Shown here in pieces: positions 43,627 through 51,455 of a DNA stretch of 64,000 bases. The notes beneath the pieces are model-generated. The model saw only the letters and a list, made by a program, of their open reading frames with translations, was not told the origin of the DNA and made no database searches. The first letter of the stretch is position 1; every line of letters begins with the position of its first letter. This DNA is from Vulcanimicrobiota bacterium (GTDB lineage Bacteria > Vulcanimicrobiota > Vulcanimicrobiia > Vulcanimicrobiales > Vulcanimicrobiaceae): positions 14,985 to 78,984 of the forward strand of contig PLTN01000165.1 in assembly GCA_003164495.1 (NCBI GenBank), read 5' to 3'. The position numbers and the translations under genes were made by a program.

Positions 43627-44567
43627 GCGCGCCAGATCAGCGACGCGGCCGAGGTTTTATCGAGGCCGATGTACTTGCTCGAGAAGTCCAGCACGGGCTG
43701 AATCATTGCCGGTTGGATCGGCTTTTCGCCGTAGACGGCGCGAGGCGAGCTCTGGATCGCGTCGGCCGTCATGCCGACGTACTTCGCGAGAATCGCCGCG
43801 GACTCGGGATGGTGCGCATTGGCCCACTTCGCCGTCTGCAGCATTACGTCGACGAAACGCCGCGCCGTATCGCGGTTGGCGTTCAGCCAATCGGCCTTGG
43901 CGTACCAGCCGGTCACCATGTAGCCGCGCCCGATCGCCGCCTGCGGATCGCCGAGAATCTTGATCTGACCCTGAGCGCGCGCCGCCGACGTGAACGGTTC
44001 GACCAGCATCGCGGCATCGATGCGCCCTTGCGCCAGCGCCGCGCCGACGCCGGAGAACGGCACTTCGATCAGCTTTACCGATTTCGAATCGCCGCCGTTG
44101 GCATCGATCCACGCGGCGATCGCCACTTGGGTGAGATCGCCGAGGCCGTTCACCGCAACCGTTTTGCCGTTCAAGTCGGCGCCGTTTTTGATGGTCGAGT
44201 TCGGCGCAACTACGATCGCCGCTTGCGACGGCGGACCGTCGTAAACGTTGCCTTCGGCGATCACGCGCATGTCGATGCCCTTGTTGTGCGCCAGCGCGAT
44301 CGAGACGACCGTGCTCGTCATGATGTCGAGCGAACCGCCGACGATCGCCGCGATCAGCGACGCCGAGGTCCGCATCGGCGAGATCTCGGCACTGAGTCCC
44401 GCCGCGGTGAACATGCCGAGATCTTGCGCGTAGAGATGCTGTGCGGTCGCGTCGGTCGGCGCGGCACCGATGCGGATCGTCGCCAAATCGGCGCCGCGGA
44501 CGATCGCCGGCGCGGCCGCGAGCGCGGCGATACCGGTGAGTGCGGCGGCGCGTGAGTACGAGGCCAT
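43623..44567 (-). CDS. NMT1/THI5-like periplasmic substrate-binding protein (SBP9)
   Basis: 314 residues. Signal peptide AAALTGIAALAAAPAIVRGA, core IRIGAAPTDATAQHLYAQDL, GMFTAAGLSAEISPM, SLDIMTSTVVSIALAHNKG and end helix IQPVLDFSSKYIGLDKTS. It ends the eight-gene acyl-CoA operon. The start ATG shares one base with the CoA-transferase stop (TGATG). The 3' end overlaps DUF35 by 4 bp, convergent. Confidence 0.88.
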   Translation of the reverse strand: MASYSRAAALTGIAALAAAPAIVRGADLATIRIGAAPTDATAQHLYAQDLGMFTAAGLSAEISPMRTSASLIAAIVGGSLDIMTSTVVSIALAHNKGIDMRVIAEGNVYDGPPSQAAIVVAPNSTIKNGADLNGKTVAVNGLGDLTQVAIAAWIDANGGDSKSVKLIEVPFSGVGAALAQGRIDAAMLVEPFTSAARAQGQIKILGDPQAAIGRGYMVTGWYAKADWLNANRDTARRFVDVMLQTAKWANAHHPESAAILAKYVGMTADAIQSSPRAVYGEKPIQPAMIQPVLDFSSKYIGLDKTSAASLIWRA

Positions 44568-45775
44568 CAGTTTGTCCTTTCAGCTCCGAACGCGTTCCGG
44601 CTACGCAACGACGCGATTTCCGCCGCGTCCAAGCCCAGCCAGTCGCGCAGTACCTCCTCGGTGTGTTCGCCTAACGCACACGGCGCGGTGAACGCTTCCA
44701 CCGTGCTCTTGCTGAACGTGAACGGCACCGAGGGCGCGACGAGCGGCTTCTTCCGCTCGCCGGGCACAGGCCGGTACGCGCCGCCCGAATCCGGCGACTC
44801 GACGACGTCGTCGACGCGACGCATCCGTTCGGCCGGAATGCCGGCAACCTGCAGTTGCCGCTCGACGTCGGTGTTGAGGCGGCCGCGCGTCCACGCCTCG
44901 ATCGCGGCATCGAGTTCGTCGTGATGCCGCATCCGGCCGACCACGCTTGCGAAGCGTTCATCGGCAGCGAGGTCGGGGCGGCCGATGGCCTTCGCAAGCG
45001 CGAGCCACTGTTCGTCCGTTTCGGCGACGATCACGCACCACTCGTCGTTGCCGCCGCACGGATAGGCCCCTTGCGGCGCTGCGCTGCTCGAACGGTTGCC
45101 CCAGCGCTTCGGCGGGCGGCCCGAGACCGCCGACGCCATCAAGAGCGCGCCGACCGTCGCGACGCTGCACTCGAATTGACTCAAGTCGATGTTGCGGCCG
45201 CGGCCGGTTTCTTCGCGCTCCGTTAGCGCGCCCAGCACCGCGATGATGCCGTGCAAACCGCCGATGTAGTCGTTCCAGGAGTTGGAGATCGCGGTCGGCG
45301 GATCGCCCTCGGCTCCGGTCGTGAGCATGAGACCCGTGTACGCTTGCAGGTTCATGTTCATGCTGGTCCACGACTTGCGCGGACCCGTATGGCCGTACCC
45401 CGAGAGGCTGATGTAGATCAGGCGCGGGTTGTCTCGGCTGAGCGTTTCGTAGTCGAGTTTCAGGCGGCGCATCACGCCGGCGCTGAAGTTCTCGACGATC
45501 ACGTCGGCACCCATCGCCAGCCGCGTTGCAACGGCGTGCCCGGCTTCACTCTTGAGGTCGAGCGCGATCGAGCGTTTGTTGCGATGCGCGTAGGTCGCGC
45601 GATGGCGGTCGCCCGGATCGCGCGAGGGGCTCTCCACGTGCACTACGTCGGCGCCGAGATCGGCCAGCGTGCGCGTGCAAAACGGGCCCGCGAAAACGTG
45701 GGTGAAGTCGAAGACTTTCAGCCCGGCAATCGGGCTGACACCGGACGCCTCACGCGCCCGTTCGTGCGCGATCAC
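44567..45775 (-). CDS. class III (CaiB/BaiF) CoA-transferase
   Basis: 402 residues. N-terminal LKVFDFTHVFAGPFCTRTLA, DLGADVVHVESPSRDPGDRH, NKRSIALDLKSEAG and the catalytic Asp segment ISNSWNDYIGGLHGI (about 170). The C-terminal domain is complete. These enzymes move CoA between carboxylic acids and activate acids for degradation. It overlaps the BNR protein gene by 4 bp (ATGA). In contrast to the second CoA-transferase homologue in this operon, it keeps the Asp. Confidence 0.92.
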   Translation of the reverse strand: MIAHERAREASGVSPIAGLKVFDFTHVFAGPFCTRTLADLGADVVHVESPSRDPGDRHRATYAHRNKRSIALDLKSEAGHAVATRLAMGADVIVENFSAGVMRRLKLDYETLSRDNPRLIYISLSGYGHTGPRKSWTSMNMNLQAYTGLMLTTGAEGDPPTAISNSWNDYIGGLHGIIAVLGALTEREETGRGRNIDLSQFECSVATVGALLMASAVSGRPPKRWGNRSSSAAPQGAYPCGGNDEWCVIVAETDEQWLALAKAIGRPDLAADERFASVVGRMRHHDELDAAIEAWTRGRLNTDVERQLQVAGIPAERMRRVDDVVESPDSGGAYRPVPGERKKPLVAPSVPFTFSKSTVEAFTAPCALGEHTEEVLRDWLGLDAAEIASLRSRNAFGAERTN

Positions 45776-46875
45776 GCCGGGACGGGCAACAGGTTCTTGT
45801 AGTGATAGATCTTCGAGACCGGTCCGAGCGAACTCGCGATCTGCGTCCAGTGCTCGGCCGCATCGTCGGTTTCGTAGACCTCACCATCGGTATTGCCGAC
45901 GAAGAGCGAGAAACCGCCCGGATAGATCGCCAGGCTCATCGCTTCGATGTTCGCCCGCCGGTCTTCGGCGAGGCCCGCGCTCGAATCGACCCACGTGTGT
46001 CCGCGGTCGCGCGATTTCATCACGGTCGGGTCGGCGCGGTTCACTTTTTTCCAGTGTCCGGGATACATCATCGCCCCCGAGACGAACATCATCTCCGGAT
46101 CGAGCGGTGAAACGAACGTGTGGTCGGGATAACCGACGCGGAACGACGTGTCGGTGATCTGTTCCCATTTCTCACCGCTGTCGAGACTGTGGTAGGTGCC
46201 CATGCCGGTGGTGAGCCACACCTCGTTCGTGTTCACCGGGTGCATGGTGAGCTGGTGCACGTCGCGGTAGTTGTGATCTTCGGGCTTCGAGTAATCTTTT
46301 TGTTCGATCCACGTCGCGCCGCCGTCGGTCGTGCGCATGAGTGCGCCCTGTTCGACCAGCGCCCAGACCATGTTCGGATCGGCGAGGCTCACCGTGATCG
46401 ACTTCACGTGCGGGATGTGCGGCTTGCCCGGAAAGACCCACTTGTCGCAATCGGGCGCTTCTTTCACGCCGGTTTGCTCGACCCACGTCAGGCCGTAATC
46501 ATCGCTGCGGAAGATCGACGCCGGCTCGGTACCCGCATACAGCACGACCCGGTCGCCGTGGTGCGCATACGCGACGGAGAACACGTGATCGATCGTGAGC
46601 CCGTTCATGCGGCGTTCCCACGTCTCGCCGTTGTCGCCGCTGTAGTAGAGGCCGCCGTTCTCGTGAAAACCGGCGAAGATGCCGCCGCGCTTCGGCTCGA
46701 TCATGATCGAGCTGCAGTGCTTGCCCTCGAGCTTGTGTCCACGGTTCTGCCATGCTGCACCGGGCCGCTCGCGCTCGAGTACGCTGATGCCCTCGACCGT
46801 TGCGACCAGCAACTTCGTCACGGCATCGTTGCCGCGCGTCGTGTTTTGTCCGTTTGGAGAAAGACAGGCGATCAT
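45772..46875 (-). CDS. BNR/Asp-box repeat beta-propeller protein
   Basis: 367 residues without a signal peptide. At least four Asp-box-type motifs: SGDNGETWERR, RSDDYGLTWVEQ, RTTDGGATWIEQ, HSLDSGEKWEQI, spread through a sialidase/VPS10-like propeller. No sialidase arginine triad is evident. A possible alternative start is GTG 46821 (VTKLLVATVEG). Placement between a CoA-transferase and a thiolase-like gene in the same operon is unexpected; a scaffold or non-hydrolytic role is conceivable. Confidence 0.75.
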   Translation of the reverse strand: MIACLSPNGQNTTRGNDAVTKLLVATVEGISVLERERPGAAWQNRGHKLEGKHCSSIMIEPKRGGIFAGFHENGGLYYSGDNGETWERRMNGLTIDHVFSVAYAHHGDRVVLYAGTEPASIFRSDDYGLTWVEQTGVKEAPDCDKWVFPGKPHIPHVKSITVSLADPNMVWALVEQGALMRTTDGGATWIEQKDYSKPEDHNYRDVHQLTMHPVNTNEVWLTTGMGTYHSLDSGEKWEQITDTSFRVGYPDHTFVSPLDPEMMFVSGAMMYPGHWKKVNRADPTVMKSRDRGHTWVDSSAGLAEDRRANIEAMSLAIYPGGFSLFVGNTDGEVYETDDAAEHWTQIASSLGPVSKIYHYKNLLPVPA

Positions 46876-46890
46876 GCGAAGGCTCCCATG

Positions 46891-48051
46891 TTAGGCTTGG
46901 TGGTTTCCGAGGATGAGACACGCGTTGACGCCGGTCACCGCGCACTGTCCGCTGACGATGGCGGTTTCCGCGTCCGCGACCTGACGCGCACCGGCGCTGC
47001 CGCGCATCTGCGTGGCCGCTTCGGTGATGTGAAAGAACCCGCTGGCGTTGACTTGCGAGAGCAACCCGCCGCTCGTATTCACCGGCAATTCGCCGCCGAG
47101 TTCGATGCGGCCGTTCTCGACGAACGGTCCGCCTTCGCCCTTTTCGCAAAAGCCGTAGTCTTCGAGCGTCACGAGCACGACCGACGTGAAGCAATCGTAG
47201 AGCTCCGCCACGTCGATATCCTTGGGCCCGAGGCCCGACATCGCGTAGGCTTGGCGCGACGCGCCCTTGGCGGCCGTGGTCGTCATCGACGCCGCGTACT
47301 GGATGTCGGCATGCGAGGCGTGCTGGCCGAGGCCGAGCACGTAGACCGGCCGCTGCGCCAGGTCGCGCGCGCGTTCGGCCGACGTCACGATCACGGCGCC
47401 CGCGCCGTCGGTCGTGCCGCAGCAATCGAGGCGGTGGAACGGATCGACGATCATGCGCGACTCTTGGTGCTCGGCCAGCGTGATCGGCGTGCGCCAGACG
47501 GCGTTGGGCGTCAGGGCGCCGTGCTTGCGGCACGCCACCGCGATCGCACCGAACTGTTCGCTCGTGGTTCCGAATTCGTACATGTGACGGCGCGCCGGCA
47601 ACGCGTACTGGATCGGCGCACCGACCAAGCCGTACGGACGCTCGAGATCGTCGACCCAGTTCCGGTGCGCGGCGTGCATCTCTTTGGCCGAACCGCGCGA
47701 ACTCGACGAATCGCCGTTCACGCACAGGACCGTCGTGCAGTAGCCGGCTTCGAGCGCAGCCACCGCGGCCAGGATCATCGACACCGACGACGCGCCGCTG
47801 AGGCCGACGTCGGTGATGTACGACGGCTGCAGACCGAGCTGGTAGGCCAGGACCGCGGAGTAGTTGTCCATGTTCGCGCTGTGCGCGGGCCGCGCGATCA
47901 CGCTATCGATCGCCGCCTTCGGTAAACCCGCGTCGGCAATCGCGCGCGTGGCCGCCTCGAGGTGCAGTTCCATACCGGAGCGGCCCGTGCGCTGTCCGAC
48001 GTCGGACTCGCCGACGCCCACGATCGCGTACTTGCCGCTCAGGCTAGTCAT
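46891..48051 (-). CDS. thiolase-like (SCP-x/Ltp2 type) protein lacking the nucleophilic Cys
   Basis: 386 residues from ATG 48051 (MTSLSGKYAIVGVGESDVGQ); the track start is 71 codons early. Thiolase fold with DVGLSGASSVSMILAAVAAL where condensing thiolases have CxSG, so the Cys nucleophile is absent (Gly/Leu). YDCFTSVVLVTLEDYGFCEK and LPVNTSGGLLSQVNASGF are typical of SCP-x/Ltp-type members, some of which are retro-aldolases working with DUF35 partners. Flanked by MaoC-like and CoA-transferase genes; overlaps the MaoC-like gene by 4 bp. An aldolase on a CoA thioester is the best inference. Confidence 0.85.
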   Translation of the reverse strand: MTSLSGKYAIVGVGESDVGQRTGRSGMELHLEAATRAIADAGLPKAAIDSVIARPAHSANMDNYSAVLAYQLGLQPSYITDVGLSGASSVSMILAAVAALEAGYCTTVLCVNGDSSSSRGSAKEMHAAHRNWVDDLERPYGLVGAPIQYALPARRHMYEFGTTSEQFGAIAVACRKHGALTPNAVWRTPITLAEHQESRMIVDPFHRLDCCGTTDGAGAVIVTSAERARDLAQRPVYVLGLGQHASHADIQYAASMTTTAAKGASRQAYAMSGLGPKDIDVAELYDCFTSVVLVTLEDYGFCEKGEGGPFVENGRIELGGELPVNTSGGLLSQVNASGFFHITEAATQMRGSAGARQVADAETAIVSGQCAVTGVNACLILGNHQA

Positions 48052-48545
48052 GGCGTAACGGCGTCCCAAACGTGGCGGCTGACCGGCCAGTCGACGCACG
48101 GCAACAGGATCGTGCACGTACCGCGCAAGATCTGCTCGCCCTTTTGATTGCGGCCGTCGAACTCGCACACGATCCAGGGCGATTCCGGATCGCTCGATTT
48201 CTCGATCACCTTGGCCGAGAAGATGTGCATGTCGCCTTCGTAGGTCGACGTGCGGTGACGGCAATCCATCTTGCGCAGAAAGCCGCGCGGGCCGGCCCAG
48301 TCCATCAACGCGCGCGTGAGCAAGCTCTGGCGCTGCTGGCCGCTCACGACGATCGACGGCGCGCCGCGAAATTCGCGCACGTAGTCGCGATCGAGGTGCA
48401 ACAGTCCGGCGTTTTCTTGCACGGCCGCCCAGAACACGGCGCTCAGCAGCGTGTGCGGCCCGAATTCGCGCGGCGGGATCTCGGTACCGACCGCGACGTC
48501 CTCGAAATACCGCTGCTCGACCTCAACCGGATCGGGATGCCTCAT
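48048..48545 (-). CDS. MaoC/hot-dog acyl-CoA hydratase-like protein
   Basis: 165 residues from ATG 48545; the track start is about 100 codons upstream, antisense to nothing real but inside the CoA-transferase gene. VEQRYFEDVAVGTEIPPREF at the N-terminus, a hot-dog helix (AGLLHLDRDYVREFRGAPSI) and a C-terminal beta sheet (CEFDGRNQKGEQILRGTCTI). It resembles the FAS1-like or MaoC dehydratase half-domain. With the second hot-dog protein at 49.7 kb it may form a heterodimeric hydratase, as ChsH1-ChsH2 do. Confidence 0.78.
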   Translation of the reverse strand: MRHPDPVEVEQRYFEDVAVGTEIPPREFGPHTLLSAVFWAAVQENAGLLHLDRDYVREFRGAPSIVVSGQQRQSLLTRALMDWAGPRGFLRKMDCRHRTSTYEGDMHIFSAKVIEKSSDPESPWIVCEFDGRNQKGEQILRGTCTILLPCVDWPVSRHVWDAVTP

Positions 48546-49669
48546 ATCACGCTCCGTTCGAACATTAGCACGCATTCTTCTTCCGTATAACCGAGTTCGC
48601 GCAAGATCTCGGCGTTGGCCGAACCCAGCCGCGGCGCGGTCGCCATCTCGCGATCCCAGATCGTGGCCAGCGCGCCGCGCGGGAAGAGCATGTGCCCGTG
48701 CGCCGGGTGATCGATCTCGACCAGAAACCGCCGGTCGATCAGCTGGGCATCTTCGGCGAGATCGAGCGAGGTCGCGATCGGCGCCGCCGGGATGTGGCGG
48801 CTCTGCGCCTCGCTCACCACCTCGAGTTTGGTGGATCCGCTCGCCCACGTTCCGATGCGGTCGAGCAACTCGTCGCGCCGGGCCAGCCGCGCTTCGTACT
48901 TGCCGAGCGTCTCATCGTTGGTCAGCACGGGATCGTCCATCCATTCGAGCAGCATCCGCCACTGTTCGCGCGAGTCCATCAAGCTCAGCATCCAGAAGCC
49001 GTCGCTGCTCGGCAGCGCGCCGGCGAGCGCCGTCACCGAACCGCGCGCGCCGCTGCGCTCGACGCGGCGTCCGCGCGCCATGTAGTTCTCGATACCGTGA
49101 TCGAGAAACGATTCGAAGCATTGCTGGATGTCGACCGTTACGGTTTGACCTTCGCCCGTCATCCGATGCACGAGCAGCGCCGACGCCGCCGCAATCATCA
49201 CCCAGAGCCCGGTTGCGGCGTACATGATGTGCCCGCCCATCAACACCGGTGCGCGATCCGGATGACCGGTGATCGAGAGCAAGCCCGAACGCGCGTACGC
49301 GCACAACTCCGGCCGTTCGTCTTCCGTGATCAGCACCAGCACGAGGCCGGGGTTGAGCGCGCGCAGTTCGGCTTCTGGAATCGGCAGCGGCAAACTCGCC
49401 ACGATCGTATCGGCTGTTTGCGCGAGCCGCACGAACGCTTCACGCCCGGCCGCCGTCGTGACGTCGAGCGCAACGCTGCGTTTGCCGGTGTTGAAGAACT
49501 GATGGTACGCGCCGTCTTCGATATCGGGTACACCGCCGAGGAATGGGCCTTGGCGGCGCACCGCATCGCCGCCGGGCGGCTCGAGACGGATCACGTCATG
49601 GCCCTGCTCGGCCAACAGCCGGGTTGCATAGACGCCGGCTTGACGCGAGAGATCGAGCACCCGTCCCAA
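48542..49669 (-). CDS. class III CoA-transferase homologue missing the catalytic Asp
   Basis: 375 residues from TTG 49669, 2 nt after the preceding stop. Family features: RVLDLSRQAGVYATRLLAEQ, GHDVIRLEPPGGDAV, FNTGKRSVALDVTTAAGREA and MTGEGQTVTVDIQQCF. At the position of the active-site Asp (DxxTG in the family) the sequence reads IMYAATGLW, placing Tyr there; the codon is TAC. It is slightly short at the N-terminus. It may be a non-catalytic subunit of the other CoA-transferase, or use other chemistry. Confidence 0.85.
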   Translation of the reverse strand: MGRVLDLSRQAGVYATRLLAEQGHDVIRLEPPGGDAVRRQGPFLGGVPDIEDGAYHQFFNTGKRSVALDVTTAAGREAFVRLAQTADTIVASLPLPIPEAELRALNPGLVLVLITEDERPELCAYARSGLLSITGHPDRAPVLMGGHIMYAATGLWVMIAAASALLVHRMTGEGQTVTVDIQQCFESFLDHGIENYMARGRRVERSGARGSVTALAGALPSSDGFWMLSLMDSREQWRMLLEWMDDPVLTNDETLGKYEARLARRDELLDRIGTWASGSTKLEVVSEAQSRHIPAAPIATSLDLAEDAQLIDRRFLVEIDHPAHGHMLFPRGALATIWDREMATAPRLGSANAEILRELGYTEEECVLMFERSVI

Positions 49670-49671
49670 TG

Positions 49672-50199
49672 TCAGCTCGCTTTAAACGACGTCAGCTCGA
49701 GCTTTGCGTCGTGATTGAGTTGACGGAGGACGAGTTCGCCGTGTTGATTGCGGATTTCGAATTCCGAAACGATCAGGATCATCGGCCGGCCGTCGCGCGT
49801 GCGGCGCGCCAGCAGATCGACCAGTTTCGTCGTGACCGTAAGCCGGTCACCGACATAGACCGGACGCAGCCACTCGTAGACTTGGCCCGCGTTGCGCGTG
49901 TTCTTGAACGACGGCGGCAACTGGAGCGGACCCCAATCCAGACCCGGCCGTTGGCCGACCGGTACCTGAATGCGGCGAAAGAGAATGACGACGAAGATCG
50001 GCGGCACGACGACGCCGTTGTAACCCATGCTGCGCGCGTAGGCCGCGTCGCGATAGATCGGGTTCGTCTCGCCGATGACGGAGACGAAGTGCCGCACATC
50101 GGACGCGCTGATCTCCTCGGGGATCTCGAGCGGCTGCGTCGTGAATCCGATGCACGCACGCATCTCGTCGGTGATGAGCGATTCGATATCGTCAACCAC
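49672..50199 (-). CDS. MaoC/FAS1-like hot-dog dehydratase-domain protein
   Basis: 175 residues. CIGFTTQPLEIPEEISASDV, RHFVSVIGETNPIYRDAAYA (substrate-binding helix with the acidic residue), NGVVVPPIFVVILFRR and LRPVYVGDRLTVTTKLVDLL. This is the N-terminal FAS1-like (hydroxyacyl-ACP/CoA dehydratase) hot-dog type. Six nt after the LivK-like stop. Together with the hot-dog protein at 48.0 kb it probably hydrates or dehydrates an acyl-CoA. Confidence 0.85.
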   Translation of the reverse strand: MVDDIESLITDEMRACIGFTTQPLEIPEEISASDVRHFVSVIGETNPIYRDAAYARSMGYNGVVVPPIFVVILFRRIQVPVGQRPGLDWGPLQLPPSFKNTRNAGQVYEWLRPVYVGDRLTVTTKLVDLLARRTRDGRPMILIVSEFEIRNQHGELVLRQLNHDAKLELTSFKAS

Positions 50200-50205
50200 G
50201 ATGCG

Positions 50206-51399
50206 CTACTTGCCGGGTAACGGGTCGCCGCCGGCTTTGCTCACCGCGGTAAAGGAACCGTCTTTTTGTTCGTACTTCACCATGACGATGTTCTTCGAAC
50301 CGAGTCCACGTTGCGGTTCGGCTTTGAAATCGTACGGCCCGTTCACGCCGGTGAAGCCTTGCAGGTTGCTGACATACGCTTTGAGTTTCGCCGCCGAGGC
50401 ATCGGGTCCGAGCTTGCGCAGCGCGTCGACCATGATCAAGCCCGGATCCCAGGCCGAGATCTCGATCATGTCGGGCTTCGCATTGAGCGGCGCGAGCGCG
50501 TTCGTCAAGGTTTCGACCGCGGCTTTCGTGGCCGGATTCATCGACGCTTCACCGGCGTAATACGGCACCGATGCGAACAGCAGATTGGTTGGCAGCTTCG
50601 GTCCATATTGTTTGAAGAAGCCGGCGTTGAGGTTGCCCGGTGAAGTGGCCGTGGGCAAGTCGATGTTCAAATCTTGCGCGCTGCGGAAGAGCGTGCCGGC
50701 CGCCGTACCCGTGGCCCAAATGACCAGCACGTCGGGTTTCGCGGTTTTGATCCGCTCCATTTGCGCGGCGGCGCTGAGGTCGCCGGGCGTGAAGTACTCG
50801 TGCGCGACGATTTGGATCGACTTGTTTTCCGGTAACCCGGCCGCGTAGAGCAGCGCCTTCTCCGCGTCCTGACCGCCGGCATCGGAGGCCACCACGTAGG
50901 CGAGCTTCTTCAAGCCGCGTTCGCGGAAGTAGCGCAGCGTTACGACGAACTGCGGTTCGTATGGAAAGAGCGTAAGGAAGTTGTAGCTCCCGGGCGTCGG
51001 ATGCCCGGCGTTCGCCAAGCAGTAGAGGAACGGTCCGTTTTGTTCGATGAGCGGAGCGATCGCGGCGCAGGCATCGGGGCTCGAGGGACCCATGATGAGC
51101 GGTACGTTCTTGGCGATCAGGCCCTGCGCGAGCTGCAGCGCAACTTTCGGATCGGACTGATCGTCGGCGAAGACGAACGAGAGCTGCCGCCCGCGGATGC
51201 CGCCGGTCTTGTTGGTGTATGTCTCCAGTGCTTTGAGCGCTTGCTGGTCGGTCTGCGCGACGAACGCGAGCCGGCCGGTCAGTGGCAAGATCACGTTGAT
51301 CTCGTACGGGTCGGCAGCGCCTACCGGCGAGCCCAACGCGGCGAGTGACGCAGCGGTGATGACCAGTGCAATTAATTTGCGAAAATACCCAGGAGCCAT
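50206..51399 (-). CDS. LivK-type periplasmic binding protein (branched-chain amino acid/amide family)
   Basis: 397 residues from ATG 51399, with signal peptide KLIALVITAASLAALGSPVG; the track start is 23 codons early. Type I periplasmic-binding fold: INVILPLTGRLAFVAQTDQQ, NKTGGIRGRQLSFVFADDQS, IMGPSSPDACAAIAPLIEQ, and VRVE-like C-terminal segments. Homologues bind amino acids, amides, urea or aromatic acids. First gene of the acyl-CoA operon and divergent from a fused LivH-LivM permease, its probable partner. No LivG/LivF ATPases are in the window. Confidence 0.9.
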   Translation of the reverse strand: MAPGYFRKLIALVITAASLAALGSPVGAADPYEINVILPLTGRLAFVAQTDQQALKALETYTNKTGGIRGRQLSFVFADDQSDPKVALQLAQGLIAKNVPLIMGPSSPDACAAIAPLIEQNGPFLYCLANAGHPTPGSYNFLTLFPYEPQFVVTLRYFRERGLKKLAYVVASDAGGQDAEKALLYAAGLPENKSIQIVAHEYFTPGDLSAAAQMERIKTAKPDVLVIWATGTAAGTLFRSAQDLNIDLPTATSPGNLNAGFFKQYGPKLPTNLLFASVPYYAGEASMNPATKAAVETLTNALAPLNAKPDMIEISAWDPGLIMVDALRKLGPDASAAKLKAYVSNLQGFTGVNGPYDFKAEPQRGLGSKNIVMVKYEQKDGSFTAVSKAGGDPLPGK

Positions 51400-51422
51400 A
51401 GCAACGAGGTTACAAGCAGGTC

Positions 51423-51434
51423 TGACTAAAGTCA
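51423..51434. promoter_or_regulatory. inverted repeat in livK / livHM divergent promoter
   Basis: TGACT-AA-AGTCA, a perfect 5-bp inverted repeat centred in the 56 bp gap between the divergent binding-protein and permease genes. A short operator for a regulator encoded elsewhere is possible. The site is short, so chance occurrence cannot be excluded. Confidence 0.35.
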
Positions 51435-51455
51435 AGTCGAGCCGGCGGAGTTTGC

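Noticed and set aside
46120-47925. 601-codon plus-strand ORF
   Set aside because: Antisense to the BNR and thiolase-like genes; Arg/His-rich shadow translation.
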